DNA from: Hyphomicrobiales bacterium
Lineage (GTDB): Bacteria > Pseudomonadota > Alphaproteobacteria > Rhizobiales > Rhizobiaceae
Reading direction: 5' to 3'
DNA length: 64,000 bases
Assembly (NCBI GenBank): GCA_900468625.1
Contig: UBUL01000030.1
Span: 1-64,000 of the forward strand
In this document: piece by piece, positions 25,360 to 34,872 of the stretch
Position numbering within the stretch: the first letter of the stretch is position 1
How the letters are laid out: the number at the start of each line of letters is the position of its first letter
Program-made: the position numbers and the translations under genes
The notes under the pieces: model-generated
What the model was told of the DNA's origin: nothing
Databases searched by the model: none
Seen by the model: only the letters and a program-made list of their open reading frames with translations

Positions 25360-26256
25360 TTATGCCTTCCAATCTGCTCTATATCGCTTTGGCGTGCTAC
25401 CGATCACGCGACGGAAAGCAGCCGCAAAATGGCTGGGGCTTGAGAACCCGCATGCATAGGCGATCTCGGTTATCTGCCGGTCCGAATAGCGGAGCATTTC
25501 GCTCGCGCGCTCGACTCGTCTTCGGATGATGAATGCGTGCGGCGGCAAGCCGGTCGAATGCCGAAACGCTTTCGACATGTAATGCTCGCTCAAGCCCGCT
25601 TCGTGAGCAAGTTCAGTCAGACTCAAAGATCCGTCCAATGAAGCGTCAATTTTGTCGATCAGGCGCTTCAGGACCGCTGGCGAAAGGCCGCCTTTGAGAT
25701 ACTGTCGCCTATGGCCCGAAAGACGGAATAGTCGCCCAAAAATGGTACTCGCATGGTTCTCGACCATCATATTAGCCAAGGGATCCCCCTGGCCTATCTC
25801 CGAGCAGATGCTGCGGGCGGCGTATTGAATCAACGGATCTTCAAAACCGATCGTTGGCGCCAGCCGGTCAAGATCAGTTCCGGGTACATTCTCGAAACGA
25901 TCTTGGATAAATTTCTTGCCAATGGTGATGAACACGTAGGCCGCTGTCGCATCGCCATCGTCCCAGCCGCTCCAGCTATGGTCTGCCGGAACAAATGACA
26001 GCGATCCGGCCGGTCTTTGCTTAAATTCGACCCTGCGGCCATCCAGATAATCTTCACCCTCTTTCGCAACGCCCAGGATGTTCAAGAGGATCGCATGATT
26101 GTCGGCGGAAATGTTCGTTTCCTGTCGCCCAATGCCGGTCCTGCGGACGACGTCGGCCCGCACTGATCGCCAGCATCCATGGTCATGTGAAAATGCGGAA
26201 TGTTCTGCGCGCCTGACTGCACGAGGGTCGAACTCCACAGAACCAATCATCCACAA
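25360..26256 (-). CDS. AraC-family transcriptional regulator
   Basis: A 298-residue protein. The C-terminal 100 residues form the double helix-turn-helix of AraC/XylS regulators (LSLTELAHEAGLSEHYMSKAFRHSTGLPPHAFIIRRRVERASEMLRYSDRQITEIAYACGFSSPSHFAAAFRRVIGSTPKRYR). The N-terminal 190 residues are a cupin-like sensing region with no recognised ligand. It lies upstream of the MFS gene in the same direction with a 108-base gap, so control of that gene is plausible. The start at 26256 (MWMIGSVEF) could be two codons later. Confidence 0.82.
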   Translation of the reverse strand: MWMIGSVEFDPRAVRRAEHSAFSHDHGCWRSVRADVVRRTGIGRQETNISADNHAILLNILGVAKEGEDYLDGRRVEFKQRPAGSLSFVPADHSWSGWDDGDATAAYVFITIGKKFIQDRFENVPGTDLDRLAPTIGFEDPLIQYAARSICSEIGQGDPLANMMVENHASTIFGRLFRLSGHRRQYLKGGLSPAVLKRLIDKIDASLDGSLSLTELAHEAGLSEHYMSKAFRHSTGLPPHAFIIRRRVERASEMLRYSDRQITEIAYACGFSSPSHFAAAFRRVIGSTPKRYRADWKA

Positions 26257-26263
26257 TTCCCTT

Positions 26264-27376
26264 CTATCGACTAGCTGGCGAACGCCGAGTCAAATCGGCG
26301 CTATCGGCCGCTACAGCAAGATTGAAGGGAGTTGCCCCTACGGGCCTAGTGACGTCGAAAACATAGGCGCCGGCACTTGGCAAATTGTTCGGCATATCCC
26401 GAGACCCTGGACCGAACAGGGCTGCATATCTATCGTGGCCCAACCCATCTGGACCATTGACAGCGGTAATATCAATGATGCGCAGACCATACCGTTCCGC
26501 TGCGGCCTTCACGCCAGGACTGTCGACATTTAGGCGGCCAATGCGCCCGCGCTCTCCACCCAGTATGCTTGAAATGGCAAGTGCCTTGTCGTTCTTCGAT
26601 ACGAAAATGGTGATGGGTATTTTCATGTGCCCGACGGCCTCGATCTGCGAGCGGAACAGGTCGTCATCGATATCCGGCGCGGCGAGCACCACCATCAACC
26701 TGTTGAGAACGTCTTCGCGTCCCTCAAGTTTGAGCTGTCTCAGCGTTTCCATTATGAGAAACGCTCCGACACTATGACCGAACAAGACAATCCTTTTCGC
26801 AGAGGAGGCGCCAGCTATCGAAGTGACAAGCCAGGACAGATCGTCTCGCGAAGAAAGGGCCGCATCCCTATCTGCCAGATATCCTGCCATGCGTCCCTCG
26901 GATGGCCAGGAGAAAAGTATAGGATGTCCGCCGAAAGGAGCATCGGCTGCGATCTGAGCCAACCGATAAAGACTTTCCTGGTAGGTGTAGTTATAGCCAT
27001 GAACAAAAATGCCTACCGTTCCATCGTCCGACGGAATTGCCGCCTCCTGGACAAAACTTCGCTTCTCCAGTGTCTTGCGAACAGTTATCGCCATCGACCT
27101 GTTTGGATCTGCGGCTGCGACGGGATATTCGATCTGCGAGCGCTTATGATTGGGAGGGATCGACAATTGAAACAGCTCAAATGTCAATTTTTCACCGCGT
27201 TCACTGGAATAGCCGCTGCCTTCTCTCGTTCGGTTCGTGGCAGCGAGCAGTGTGATCTGATGTAAACCAGCCTCCTTTTTGATCGGCTGCAATACGGAAT
27301 CGCTCGGTCGAGTGGCACATGCACTCAGACCCAGACAAATCAGTAACGGAAGAATAAACGGGCGGATTGCGCTCAC
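26264..27376 (-). CDS. DUF900 alpha/beta-hydrolase lipoprotein
   Basis: A 370-residue protein. It has a lipoprotein signal (MSAIRPFILPLLICLGLSACATR, lipobox LSAC) and then a DUF900 alpha/beta-hydrolase domain. The oxyanion region is GIFVHGYNYTYQESLYRLAQI and the nucleophile elbow is VLFGHSVGAFL, with Ser as likely nucleophile. It starts with GTG and overlaps the upstream methyltransferase stop by four bases. This DedA-PmtA-DUF900 arrangement suggests a shared role at the envelope, perhaps in lipid turnover. The substrate is unknown; an esterase or lipase activity is inferred from the fold. Confidence 0.75.
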   Translation of the reverse strand: MSAIRPFILPLLICLGLSACATRPSDSVLQPIKKEAGLHQITLLAATNRTREGSGYSSERGEKLTFELFQLSIPPNHKRSQIEYPVAAADPNRSMAITVRKTLEKRSFVQEAAIPSDDGTVGIFVHGYNYTYQESLYRLAQIAADAPFGGHPILFSWPSEGRMAGYLADRDAALSSRDDLSWLVTSIAGASSAKRIVLFGHSVGAFLIMETLRQLKLEGREDVLNRLMVVLAAPDIDDDLFRSQIEAVGHMKIPITIFVSKNDKALAISSILGGERGRIGRLNVDSPGVKAAAERYGLRIIDITAVNGPDGLGHDRYAALFGPGSRDMPNNLPSAGAYVFDVTRPVGATPFNLAVAADSADLTRRSPASR

Positions 27377-28026
27377 CCCATGGATTTTGAGCAGGAGGAT
27401 TGCTTCCGCGCCTGAGCGTGAACGTCGATAAACTGCTTGGATATCCCTCGCCTTGTTATCTTGTAGACTGCAGCAGGTGGCAGATTTCTCAATGTGCCGC
27501 CAATACGCCTAGCCTTCAGGCCCAGCCTATCAACTATGGGGCGTGGTATTGGACATCTTCGGCTATACGTGAATTGATAGAACGCGCCACCAGGTTGCAG
27601 ATAAGAGAACGCGCCGGCGAGAATTTTGATGACTTTGCGAGGTGGCATTGACAGAAGCGGCAGACCGCAGATCACTGCACCAACCGATCCATTGGGGAAA
27701 AGATTTTCGTTGGCAATTTTCGCGGCGTCCAATTGGAGAATACGCGCTTCAGGAAACTCGATTTCGAGGCGTTGAGCAAATTCCTCCCCACGTTCGACAA
27801 GCGTCAGATCACTTGACCGCACGCCACGCTCGAGAAGAGCTCGCGTGAAGACTCCAGTCCCTGGCCCCAGTTCCAGCACGGATCCAGCGGATGGCGAAAT
27901 CTCCGACGTCATCAATCGCGCGAGGGCGTTGCTTGAGGGCGCAATCGCCGCAACCCGATGCGGATCGGCGATCAATGCTCGGACAAAGAGGAGGTGATCC
28001 AAGATCGGGTGATGAATGAAGTTCAT
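27373..28026 (-). CDS. Phospholipid N-methyltransferase, PmtA-like
   Basis: A 217-residue SAM-dependent methyltransferase of the rhizobial PmtA type. The N-terminus FIHHPILDHLLFVRALIADPHRVAAIAPSSNALARLM is the membrane-lipid-binding region of this family. SAM motif I is VLELGPGTGVFTRALLERG, and GAVICGLPLLSMPPRKVIKIL follows. PmtA enzymes methylate phosphatidylethanolamine stepwise to phosphatidylcholine. Chromosomal copies are usual in rhizobia, so this is probably an accessory paralogue. The start at 28026 overlaps the DedA-gene stop by one base (TGATG). Confidence 0.8.
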   Translation of the reverse strand: MNFIHHPILDHLLFVRALIADPHRVAAIAPSSNALARLMTSEISPSAGSVLELGPGTGVFTRALLERGVRSSDLTLVERGEEFAQRLEIEFPEARILQLDAAKIANENLFPNGSVGAVICGLPLLSMPPRKVIKILAGAFSYLQPGGAFYQFTYSRRCPIPRPIVDRLGLKARRIGGTLRNLPPAAVYKITRRGISKQFIDVHAQARKQSSCSKSMG

Positions 28027-28649
28027 CACGCCCATGCCTTCCAGCGCCAGCCCAAGACCACCAGTCCTTCGATGACGCTGAGCCCGATCACGGTCTTGAG
28101 CGCCAAAACCGACGTATTCGTATCTCCATTCATGAGCGCGGAGAAATATCCCACCGCGATAAAAAGCCCGTCCCATAGCAGAACTCCTAGCGTTGTCGCA
28201 CTGACAAACTGCAAAAATTTCGTCCGCAACAATCCTGCAATTCCTGGCGCCATGATCCGGACGGTGGGGACCAACTGCGCGATCAGCGCGATTGACTGTT
28301 CATTAGAGCGAAATCGATCTTCCCATCGGCGATATTTTTCCGATGAAATCCCAATCATGCGCGCTGTCTCTTCGATAAAGCGGCCCGAGCGATGCTCGCC
28401 CACCGCCCTTCCAATCAAGTATAAAGGCAGGCAACCCAGCACGCTGCCAATCAGGCTGAAGGCCAGAGCTGTGGGCAGCGAGAAACTCCCTTCGGCCGCC
28501 GCCACCCCAATCACCACGAGCAATATGTGGGATGGAATTACCAATATGAGCCGCTCCAGGAATGTCGCGATCATCAGGGTTACGACTCCGAAAGCGGTTA
28601 TAGTCGGAATAAGCGCGGCGAGTGGATCTGAGGTAAGCGTGTCAGGCAT
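28026..28649 (-). CDS. DedA-family membrane protein
   Basis: A 207-residue DedA/SNARE-associated membrane protein with about five membrane segments. The family core is visible: an N-terminal hydrophobic pair with ERLILVIPSHILLVVIG, GSVLGCLPLYLIGRAVGEH, a re-entrant region near FRSNEQSIALIAQLVPTVRIMAPGIAGLL, and a C-terminal membrane helix. DedA proteins are linked to phospholipid flipping (undecaprenyl phosphate or phosphatidylethanolamine) and envelope stress. The ATG at 28649 follows a GGAAGG site. It is the first gene of the DedA-PmtA-DUF900 operon. Confidence 0.85.
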   Translation of the reverse strand: MPDTLTSDPLAALIPTITAFGVVTLMIATFLERLILVIPSHILLVVIGVAAAEGSFSLPTALAFSLIGSVLGCLPLYLIGRAVGEHRSGRFIEETARMIGISSEKYRRWEDRFRSNEQSIALIAQLVPTVRIMAPGIAGLLRTKFLQFVSATTLGVLLWDGLFIAVGYFSALMNGDTNTSVLALKTVIGLSVIEGLVVLGWRWKAWA

Positions 28650-28730
28650 GATACCTTCCTTAGTTGGCCGCCGCGCTCCCATCGCGATGCAAGAGCGTCT
28701 CGCAGCTCAATCCCAGAAATGAGCAGGACG

Positions 28731-28755
28731 CGCAGGCGGCATCATGCCGCCTGCG
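28731..28755. terminator. Strong hairpin after the RND efflux operon
   Basis: GCAGGCGGCAT (28732-28742), C, ATGCCGCCTGC (28744-28754) form a perfect 11-base stem, closed further by C/G at 28731 and 28755. It lies between the stop of the RND gene and the DedA gene, both on the minus strand, where termination of the RND operon is expected. No T tract is present. Confidence 0.55.
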
Positions 28756-28885
28756 GGGGGTACACGTCCCGCGGTCTTGTTCCGGGGGGAGGAACGCGAC
28801 CGAAGAGGTTGCTATAAGCATCGGCAGGCATTGCTCTGTTGGCGCGGTTGCGTTCGACCAATGACTTGCCGACGCCGAGAACAGA

Positions 28886-31800
28886 TCATCGATGACCCTG
28901 TCCCCTGGTCGAATGCACCGATTTAAATGCGATCGCCCGACCATCATTGGATGCTTGCGGCGCTGCTTCGTCCTCGGGATTTTCATGGACCAGACCTGTC
29001 CAACCCAGGAGCCGCTTGAGCACTTTTTCCAGATCGTCGACGAAGGTGAAGATGACCGGGATGACGATGAGGCTGAGCAGGGTCGACATCACCACACCGC
29101 CGATCACTACGATGGCCATCGGTTGGCGAAAACTTGAATCCCCACCGGTCAGGCTGAGCGCAGCCGGTAGCATGCCCGAGGCCATGGCAATGGTAGTCAT
29201 GACGATCGGCCGCGCGCGCTTATGGCAGGCGTCGACGAGGGCATCGAACCGCGACATGCCTTGCTGACGCGACATTATCGCGTATTCGATCAGCAGAATG
29301 GAGTTCTTCGTCACCACGCCCATCAGCATCAACAGGCCGATGACGGCCGGCATCGAGAAGCTGGTTCCCGTCACCACAAGCGGCACCAGTGCGCCGCCAA
29401 GCGAGAGGGGCAGGGCCATCAGCAGCGTGAGCGGCTGCAGGAAATCGTGGAACAGGAGGACGAGCACTGCGTAGATGCAGAACACGCCGATGGCCATCGC
29501 GAGCGCGAAGCTCTGGAACAGCTCGGAGCTGCGCTGAAGTTCGCCCTGTTCCACCAGCGTAACGCCCGGCGGCAGATGCTGGAGCGCCGGCAGCGCCTTC
29601 GCCTCGCGGTTGACATCGCCCAGGATGCGGCCGTTGAGCTCGACGGAAACGGTGACATTGCGCATGCGGTCGATGCGGTCGATCTCCGAGGGGCTGCCGC
29701 CGATGCGGATATCAGCAATCGAGCCGAGATCGACATTGCCGTTGGTGCCGGCGACGCGCATGTTCTTGATGTCGTCGAGATTGGTGCGCGCCTCCGGCGA
29801 GAAGCGGACGACGATCGGGATCTGCCGCTGCGGCAGGTTGAGCTTCGGCAGATCGGAGGAATATTCCCCATTCGTCGCCACGCGCACGGCGCTGGCGATC
29901 GCATTCGACGTTACCCCGAGTGCCGCGGCGCGCGCAAAATCGGGCGTGATCTGGATTTCCGGCGCCTGCCTTGCCGCAGTCGATGTCACCGCTCCGATAC
30001 CCTGCAACGTGCGCAGTTGCTCCTCCAGCGCCGTGCCTGCGCTGTCGAGCGCATTGGCATCATCGCTGGCAAGGGTGATATCGAGCTTGGTGCCGTTGCC
30101 GCCGCTGCCGACCTCGATTCGCACTCCGGGAAGGACAGCGAGCGCCCGTCGGATATCGTTTTCGATTGCCGGCTGCTTGCGGTCGCGATCGGCGATCGGA
30201 GTCAGCACTGCGACGATCGTGGCCGAACCAATATCGCTGGTAGTCGTGACGTTTGGCCCACCGCCGTTCGAAGATGCCGTACCGACGGAAGAGAAGACAC
30301 GCGTGACATCGCGCAGCTTGCCGACGATATCGGCGGCTCTTTTGGTCATCGCATCCGTCTGCTCGATGGTGGCGCCCGGCTGCATCGTAAGCGTGATCTG
30401 GGTTCGCGCGTCGTCGGAAGCGGGTATGAAGCCCGACTTCAGCAAGGGGATGGTGGCGAGCGAAAGCGCAACGACGACGGCAGTCACGGCCACCGTGGTC
30501 TTTCTGTGATCGAGGGCCGCTTTCGCGACAGCCATATAGGCGCGCATGATACGGCCATCCTTCTGCTCCGTTGAGTGCGCCTTCATGAAATAGGCCGCCA
30601 TCATCGGCGTCAGCAGTCGGGCAACGACAAGTGACGCGAGAACGGCAACGGCCGCTGTGATGCCGAACTGGCGAAACACAAGGCCTGGTATGCCGCTCAT
30701 GAATGCGGTCGGCAGGAAGACCGCGACCAGCGTGAAGGTGGTCGCGATGACGGCGAGGCCGATTTCATTGGCCGCTTCGAGAGCGGCATCCATCGGCCGC
30801 TTGCCCATCTGCAGATGGCGGGCGATGTTTTCGATCTCGACAATTGCGTCGTCAACGAGGATTCCGACCACCAGCGACAGTGCCAGCAGCGTGACGATGT
30901 TCAGGCTGAAGCCGGCCAGGTACATGATCAGAAAGGTCGGGATGACCGACAAGGGCAGCGCCACGGCCGAAAGGATGGTTGCGCGCCAGTCCCGAAGGAA
31001 GAGCCAGACGACAACTATCGCCAGGATAGCCCCCTCATACAGCATATCCATCGAACCATGGTAGTTATCCATGATCCGGCCGATGGTGCTGTAAGCCTCG
31101 TCGATTCGGACATTGGGATGCGCGGCAGCGAAGCGCTTGATCGCCGCGCTAACGTCGGCAGCGACACCGCTATCCGAAAAACCGTTCGAACGCTTGATCT
31201 CAACGGCGATCACCGGCTTGCCGTCGAGATATGCGATCGAGGAGCGCTCCGCGAAACTGTCCGTGACGGAGGCGACATCGTCGAGGCGGGCCTGCTGGCC
31301 GTTGGCCAGGGGTATCCGCAGCGCTTTCAAGGTTTCGACCGAAGGCAGCGCGCCCAGCGTGCGCAATGTCTGGCGGTTGCCGCCAATCTCTCCAAGACCG
31401 CCCGACGTGTCGGCTTGAACGGCCTTCAATTGTGCCGATACTGTCGCTGCCGTAACGCCGAACGACGCCATCGTCGACGGATCGAGATCGACATGTACTT
31501 CGCGGTCGATTCCGCCGATACGATTGACCTGACCGACACCTTGTACCGACAGCAGGGCCTTGGTCAGATCATTGTCGACAAACCAGGAAAGCTCGGTCTC
31601 GTTGAGATCGGTCGAGCGGATGGCATAGGTAACGAGCGCGGAGCTCTGCACCGTAACCTTTGTGACAGTCGGCGTCTCCATTTGCGAGGGCAGATCGGCC
31701 TTGACGCTGTCAACGGCGTTGCGGACCTCGTTGAGGGCTGCCTCGCTGTCCTTCTCCAGCTTGAAGGAAACCTTGATCGAGACGGTGCCGTCGGTGATCG

Positions 31801-32047
31801 TCGTGGTGATGTGGTCGAGATAGGACAGGGCAGCAAGACTGTCCTCGATGGTACGGGCAACTTCCGTCTCGAGCTGTGTTGGCGCAGCCCCATCGAGTTT
31901 TGCCGTGATGGTGATGGTCGGAAGGTCCATATCAGGGAAATTCTGGATCGCCAGATGCCTGAAGGCCAGCAGCCCGCCGACGGCAAGCATGACAAACAGC
32001 AGGATCGCCGGGACAGGGTTGCGGATCGAGAAGGCGGAGAAATTCAT
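28886..32047 (-). CDS. RND multidrug efflux permease (AcrB/MexF-like)
   Basis: A 1,053-residue inner-membrane pump of the hydrophobe/amphiphile efflux class. N-terminal membrane helix FSAFSIRNPVPAILLFVMLAVGGLLAF, then the first periplasmic loop, then the central helices with the proton-relay Asp pair in VVGILVDDAIVEIENIARHLQMGK (about 405), a second periplasmic loop, and the C-terminal block ending GGVVMSTLLSLIVIPVIFTFVDDLEK. Length is normal and no damage is seen. The ATG overlaps the stop of the adaptor gene by one base, so the two form an operon. No outer-membrane TolC-type gene is adjacent. Expression probably depends on the direct-repeat site at 33206-33242. Confidence 0.93.
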   Translation of the reverse strand: MNFSAFSIRNPVPAILLFVMLAVGGLLAFRHLAIQNFPDMDLPTITITAKLDGAAPTQLETEVARTIEDSLAALSYLDHITTTITDGTVSIKVSFKLEKDSEAALNEVRNAVDSVKADLPSQMETPTVTKVTVQSSALVTYAIRSTDLNETELSWFVDNDLTKALLSVQGVGQVNRIGGIDREVHVDLDPSTMASFGVTAATVSAQLKAVQADTSGGLGEIGGNRQTLRTLGALPSVETLKALRIPLANGQQARLDDVASVTDSFAERSSIAYLDGKPVIAVEIKRSNGFSDSGVAADVSAAIKRFAAAHPNVRIDEAYSTIGRIMDNYHGSMDMLYEGAILAIVVVWLFLRDWRATILSAVALPLSVIPTFLIMYLAGFSLNIVTLLALSLVVGILVDDAIVEIENIARHLQMGKRPMDAALEAANEIGLAVIATTFTLVAVFLPTAFMSGIPGLVFRQFGITAAVAVLASLVVARLLTPMMAAYFMKAHSTEQKDGRIMRAYMAVAKAALDHRKTTVAVTAVVVALSLATIPLLKSGFIPASDDARTQITLTMQPGATIEQTDAMTKRAADIVGKLRDVTRVFSSVGTASSNGGGPNVTTTSDIGSATIVAVLTPIADRDRKQPAIENDIRRALAVLPGVRIEVGSGGNGTKLDITLASDDANALDSAGTALEEQLRTLQGIGAVTSTAARQAPEIQITPDFARAAALGVTSNAIASAVRVATNGEYSSDLPKLNLPQRQIPIVVRFSPEARTNLDDIKNMRVAGTNGNVDLGSIADIRIGGSPSEIDRIDRMRNVTVSVELNGRILGDVNREAKALPALQHLPPGVTLVEQGELQRSSELFQSFALAMAIGVFCIYAVLVLLFHDFLQPLTLLMALPLSLGGALVPLVVTGTSFSMPAVIGLLMLMGVVTKNSILLIEYAIMSRQQGMSRFDALVDACHKRARPIVMTTIAMASGMLPAALSLTGGDSSFRQPMAIVVIGGVVMSTLLSLIVIPVIFTFVDDLEKVLKRLLGWTGLVHENPEDEAAPQASNDGRAIAFKSVHSTRGQGHR

Positions 32048-33144
32048 CAGTTCTTCTCCGCAATCTTCACGAGATCATTATCCGACAGAAAGGCACCGCC
32101 CGAGGTGACGACCTTCGACGAAGCATCTATGCCCGACACGATTTCGACCTTGCCATTGTCGCGACGGCCGGTTTCCACACGGATCCTCCGCACGCGACTG
32201 TCCTGGCCTGCTACGAAGACGTAGCTGATGCCGTCCCGAAACACGATCGCCGTCTCGGGAACGGTCAGGGCCGGAGTGGTCTGCAATTCGATACTGCCAG
32301 TGACATAAAGGCCGGTGCGCGGACGGATATCGGCCGGAAGTGCGACATAGACGATCGCCCGACTGGTGTCGGTGCTGACCGAGGGACCGACAAGCCGCAC
32401 CTTGCCTTCGATTGCATGCCCGTCCGGCCCGTTGATCTTGACGCTCAAACCATCCGAAATGCGTGGCAAATATCGCGCCGATACTTCAGCCTGCCATTCG
32501 ACCCTTTGCTGGCGCACCATGCGGAACAGCTCGGTGCCGGTGGAAACGACCGCGCCAAGGTTGGCGGAGCGCGAGGTTATCAGCCCATCGTCGGCGGCGA
32601 CGATAGTCGTTTGCCCGAGTTTGATCTTCTCGCTGTCGAGGGTCGCCTCCTCGGATGCCAGGCTTGCCGTCGCCGTCTGCTCGTCGGCGAAATATTCAGT
32701 GATTTTCTCGGCGGACAGGGCGCCTGACGACTGAAGCTGGCGCGCGCGATCCGCATTCGCCTTGGCCTTGGCCAAGTTGGCCCGTGCGGTGACGACGGCC
32801 GCCTCCTGCTTGCGGATGTCGGCGAGCACGCTGTCCTGGGATAATCGCACCAGGGTCTGTCCTTTTTTCACCACGGAGCCGACATCGACCAGGACATCCG
32901 TGATGCGAAGCCCACTCGTCTCTGAGGCGACGATAGCCTCCTGCCACGGCTTCAGCCAGCCGCTCGCGGGAACGGTCTCTGGCCACTCCCGCTGCAGCGG
33001 CGCCGTCAGGGATACGGTGAGCGCGGGCGCCTGTTCGGCTGCGGCATTGCAGCTGTGAAGCAGAACCATCATGGTAATGCGCACAGTGGCGAATCTTATG
33101 GACGACTTTCTCAACAACGTAATCCTTGCGGGCTTCACCGGCAC
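32047..33144 (-). CDS. RND efflux periplasmic adaptor (HlyD/AcrA family)
   Basis: A 365-residue membrane-fusion protein. An N-terminal membrane anchor or lipoprotein-like segment (TMMVLLHSCNAAAEQ) is followed by a barrel-sandwich hybrid domain (GWLKPWQEAIVASETSGLRITDVLVDVGSVVKKGQTLVRL), an alpha-hairpin (about 110-165, KQEAAVVTARANLAKAKANADRARQL), and beta-barrel and membrane-proximal domains to the end. The annotated start is GTG; a start at the internal Met-Met of the hydrophobic segment is possible. The gene is the first of the RND operon and carries a four-half-site response-regulator repeat 62 bases upstream. A truncated close paralogue lies at 35898-36830. Confidence 0.9.
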   Translation of the reverse strand: MPVKPARITLLRKSSIRFATVRITMMVLLHSCNAAAEQAPALTVSLTAPLQREWPETVPASGWLKPWQEAIVASETSGLRITDVLVDVGSVVKKGQTLVRLSQDSVLADIRKQEAAVVTARANLAKAKANADRARQLQSSGALSAEKITEYFADEQTATASLASEEATLDSEKIKLGQTTIVAADDGLITSRSANLGAVVSTGTELFRMVRQQRVEWQAEVSARYLPRISDGLSVKINGPDGHAIEGKVRLVGPSVSTDTSRAIVYVALPADIRPRTGLYVTGSIELQTTPALTVPETAIVFRDGISYVFVAGQDSRVRRIRVETGRRDNGKVEIVSGIDASSKVVTSGGAFLSDNDLVKIAEKN

Positions 33145-33205
33145 GGCGCGCGGGCTTCTCCGCCCTGCGATCGATGCCGCTATGCCTATGAATACCCTGC
33201 CGAAC

Positions 33206-33242
33206 GTTAAGTACGGTCAAGCTAGTGTTAAGTTAGGTAAAG
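33206..33242. promoter_or_regulatory. Response-regulator direct-repeat site 1, upstream of the RND operon
   Basis: Four hexamers on the plus strand, GTTAAG (33206), GTCAAG (33216), GTTAAG (33227) and GTAAAG (33237), are spaced 10, 11 and 10 bases. This spacing is typical of OmpR/PhoB-type regulators binding one face of the helix. The same array with the same spacing occurs at 36869-36905 and 39042-39078. Confidence 0.75.
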
Positions 33243-33355
33243 ATGAGTGGAGCACCCGCGCTCGTGGTGTATCAAGAGCCGTGGTGAACGACTGGCAGGT
33301 CACCAGACGGCAGTAACGTCAGCGCTCCAACTTCCCGGGCTCAAGGAGACACTCC

Positions 33356-33979
33356 ATGAAAATGGCAATCATTGGCGCAACGCGTGGCATTGGCTTGGCT
33401 ATGGTGCAAGCCGCCCTGAAAGACGGCCATGAGGTCACCGCGCTCGCCCGTGTGCCAAGCCGAATGCCAATTGACCACACACGATTACGCATCATGGCCG
33501 GAGATGCTCAGGACTTTGATGCGATCGTGAAGGTGGTGGAGGGGCAAGATGTCGTTTGTGATTGCTTGGGGACAGCAAATGTAACCCGACCCGTCACCAT
33601 GTTCTCCTGCTGCGCGGAAAATCTTTCGAAAGCGCTCAAGCCGGAACAGCTACTCATCGCCGTTACAGGCATGGGGGCTGGCGACAGCAAAGGGCACGGG
33701 AGCTGGTTATACGACCATTTCTTTATGCCAATTGTACTGCGTCGTATTTACGCCGACAAAGATCGCCAGGAGCGCATCATCATGAGCAACATCGCCCGCT
33801 GGATCATCATCCGCCCTGGTTTCTTGAGTAATGGTCCTCGAATGGACCGCTATCGCGCTCTGACCGATCTGCGTGGCATCCACGGTGGCAGGATTTCACG
33901 TGCCGACGTTGCCGGGTTCATGCTCTCGCAGGCGAAGTCACCTCAGTTCATCGGTCAAACGCCTCTGCTGATCTATTGA
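33356..33979 (+). CDS. NAD(P)-binding protein, atypical short-chain dehydrogenase (NmrA-like)
   Basis: A 207-residue Rossmann-fold protein. The N-terminal MKMAIIGATRGIGLAMVQAALKDGHEVTALARVPSRM holds the glycine motif GATRGIG and an Arg that suggests NADP(H). A DAQDFDAIVKVVEGQDVVCDCLG segment and a C-terminal RPGFLSNGPR are typical of NmrA-like and flavin-reductase-like atypical SDRs. It has no classical YxxxK pair. Such proteins act as oxidoreductases or NADP-sensing factors. It is divergent from the adaptor gene. Its substrate is unknown. Confidence 0.75.
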   Translation: MKMAIIGATRGIGLAMVQAALKDGHEVTALARVPSRMPIDHTRLRIMAGDAQDFDAIVKVVEGQDVVCDCLGTANVTRPVTMFSCCAENLSKALKPEQLLIAVTGMGAGDSKGHGSWLYDHFFMPIVLRRIYADKDRQERIIMSNIARWIIIRPGFLSNGPRMDRYRALTDLRGIHGGRISRADVAGFMLSQAKSPQFIGQTPLLIY

Positions 33980-34185
33980 GATCTTTGGCCGACACGGCGG
34001 AATTTGTCGGAGGGCGACCTGTTTGCGACCGGATGCAGGTGCCGACTGTATGGGTCAATCGCCGATAGGGGGTATGGAGACATGGCGAAGAAAGACGCAT
34101 GCTTTGGAGAGGAAAGCGGAAGAATGCGTTGCTGGCACTCTGGCGAGAATCTGCCTTTCACCGCCGGTCGTTTCGTAAGCCGTGC

Positions 34186-34824
34186 CTATTTATAGCTTTC
34201 TATGCGTATCTTGTCCTTCTTAATGCCCGCCCCGCCTAGCGTTTCGACGACAGACGCAATAAGCCTTTTCGATCCGCATACGTAGAAGATCGCCTCATCG
34301 CTGCGGCCTCTCGCTACTGTCTTGACGGCAGCCGCGAATGCTTCCGGACGAACTGCGTTATAGTCAGATACAAGCGGCTCCAGCTCCTTGCCATAAAGGA
34401 AATCGCCCCGCTGTACCTGGACCACAGCCATCTGATGATCGCCTCTCTTGTGTGCCTCGAGGATCATCGAGCGAAATGGCGTCATCCCCACCCCACCCGC
34501 TATGAAAACCAGGCTGCCGGTTCCGCGATCGGGTAGTTTGACGTGCGCGCCCGTACCAAACAAGCTTATCGTGTCATGCGGCCGAAGCGCGTTCATCTTT
34601 TCCTTGAATTTGCTATTCGATCCGACATGCATGCTGAACATGAGCTCAGGATCCCCGGGCACTGACGCGAAGGACATCTCGCGCACAGAACCCAGGAAGT
34701 CGAACCGACTGCCAACTCTCAAGTGAGTATATTGCCCCGCTTTATAGGTGACGCCGGTCGCATCGAAGAAAAACGAGTAGACGTCGTCGTATTCGTGAAC
34801 TTTTTTCGTGAAGGTGATTCTCAT
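34186..34824 (-). CDS. Ferredoxin-NADP reductase-type flavoprotein
   Basis: A 212-residue FAD/NAD(P)-binding oxidoreductase. The FAD-binding beta-barrel comes first (AGQYTHLRVGSRFDFLGSVREMSFASVPGDPE; REMS stands in place of the usual RxYS). The NAD(P) domain follows (GSLVFIAGGVGMTPFRSMILEAH and a C-terminal FYVCGSKRLIASVVETL). There is no iron-sulfur domain, so it would pass electrons between NAD(P)H and a separate partner. It follows the SDR gene on the same strand with a 48-base gap and is probably co-transcribed. Its partner is not apparent. Confidence 0.78.
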   Translation of the reverse strand: MRITFTKKVHEYDDVYSFFFDATGVTYKAGQYTHLRVGSRFDFLGSVREMSFASVPGDPELMFSMHVGSNSKFKEKMNALRPHDTISLFGTGAHVKLPDRGTGSLVFIAGGVGMTPFRSMILEAHKRGDHQMAVVQVQRGDFLYGKELEPLVSDYNAVRPEAFAAAVKTVARGRSDEAIFYVCGSKRLIASVVETLGGAGIKKDKIRIESYK

Positions 34825-34872
34825 CTGGGTTTCTTTTTTACCTGCGCCGTATTCACTAAAAGCGCCGTTGCA

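Noticed and set aside
29222..30574. Long plus-strand open frame (450 residues) inside the RND permease gene
   Set aside because: It is antisense to a full-length, clearly conserved RND pump. Its product is His/Arg/Asp-rich with no family pattern, a GC-rich shadow.
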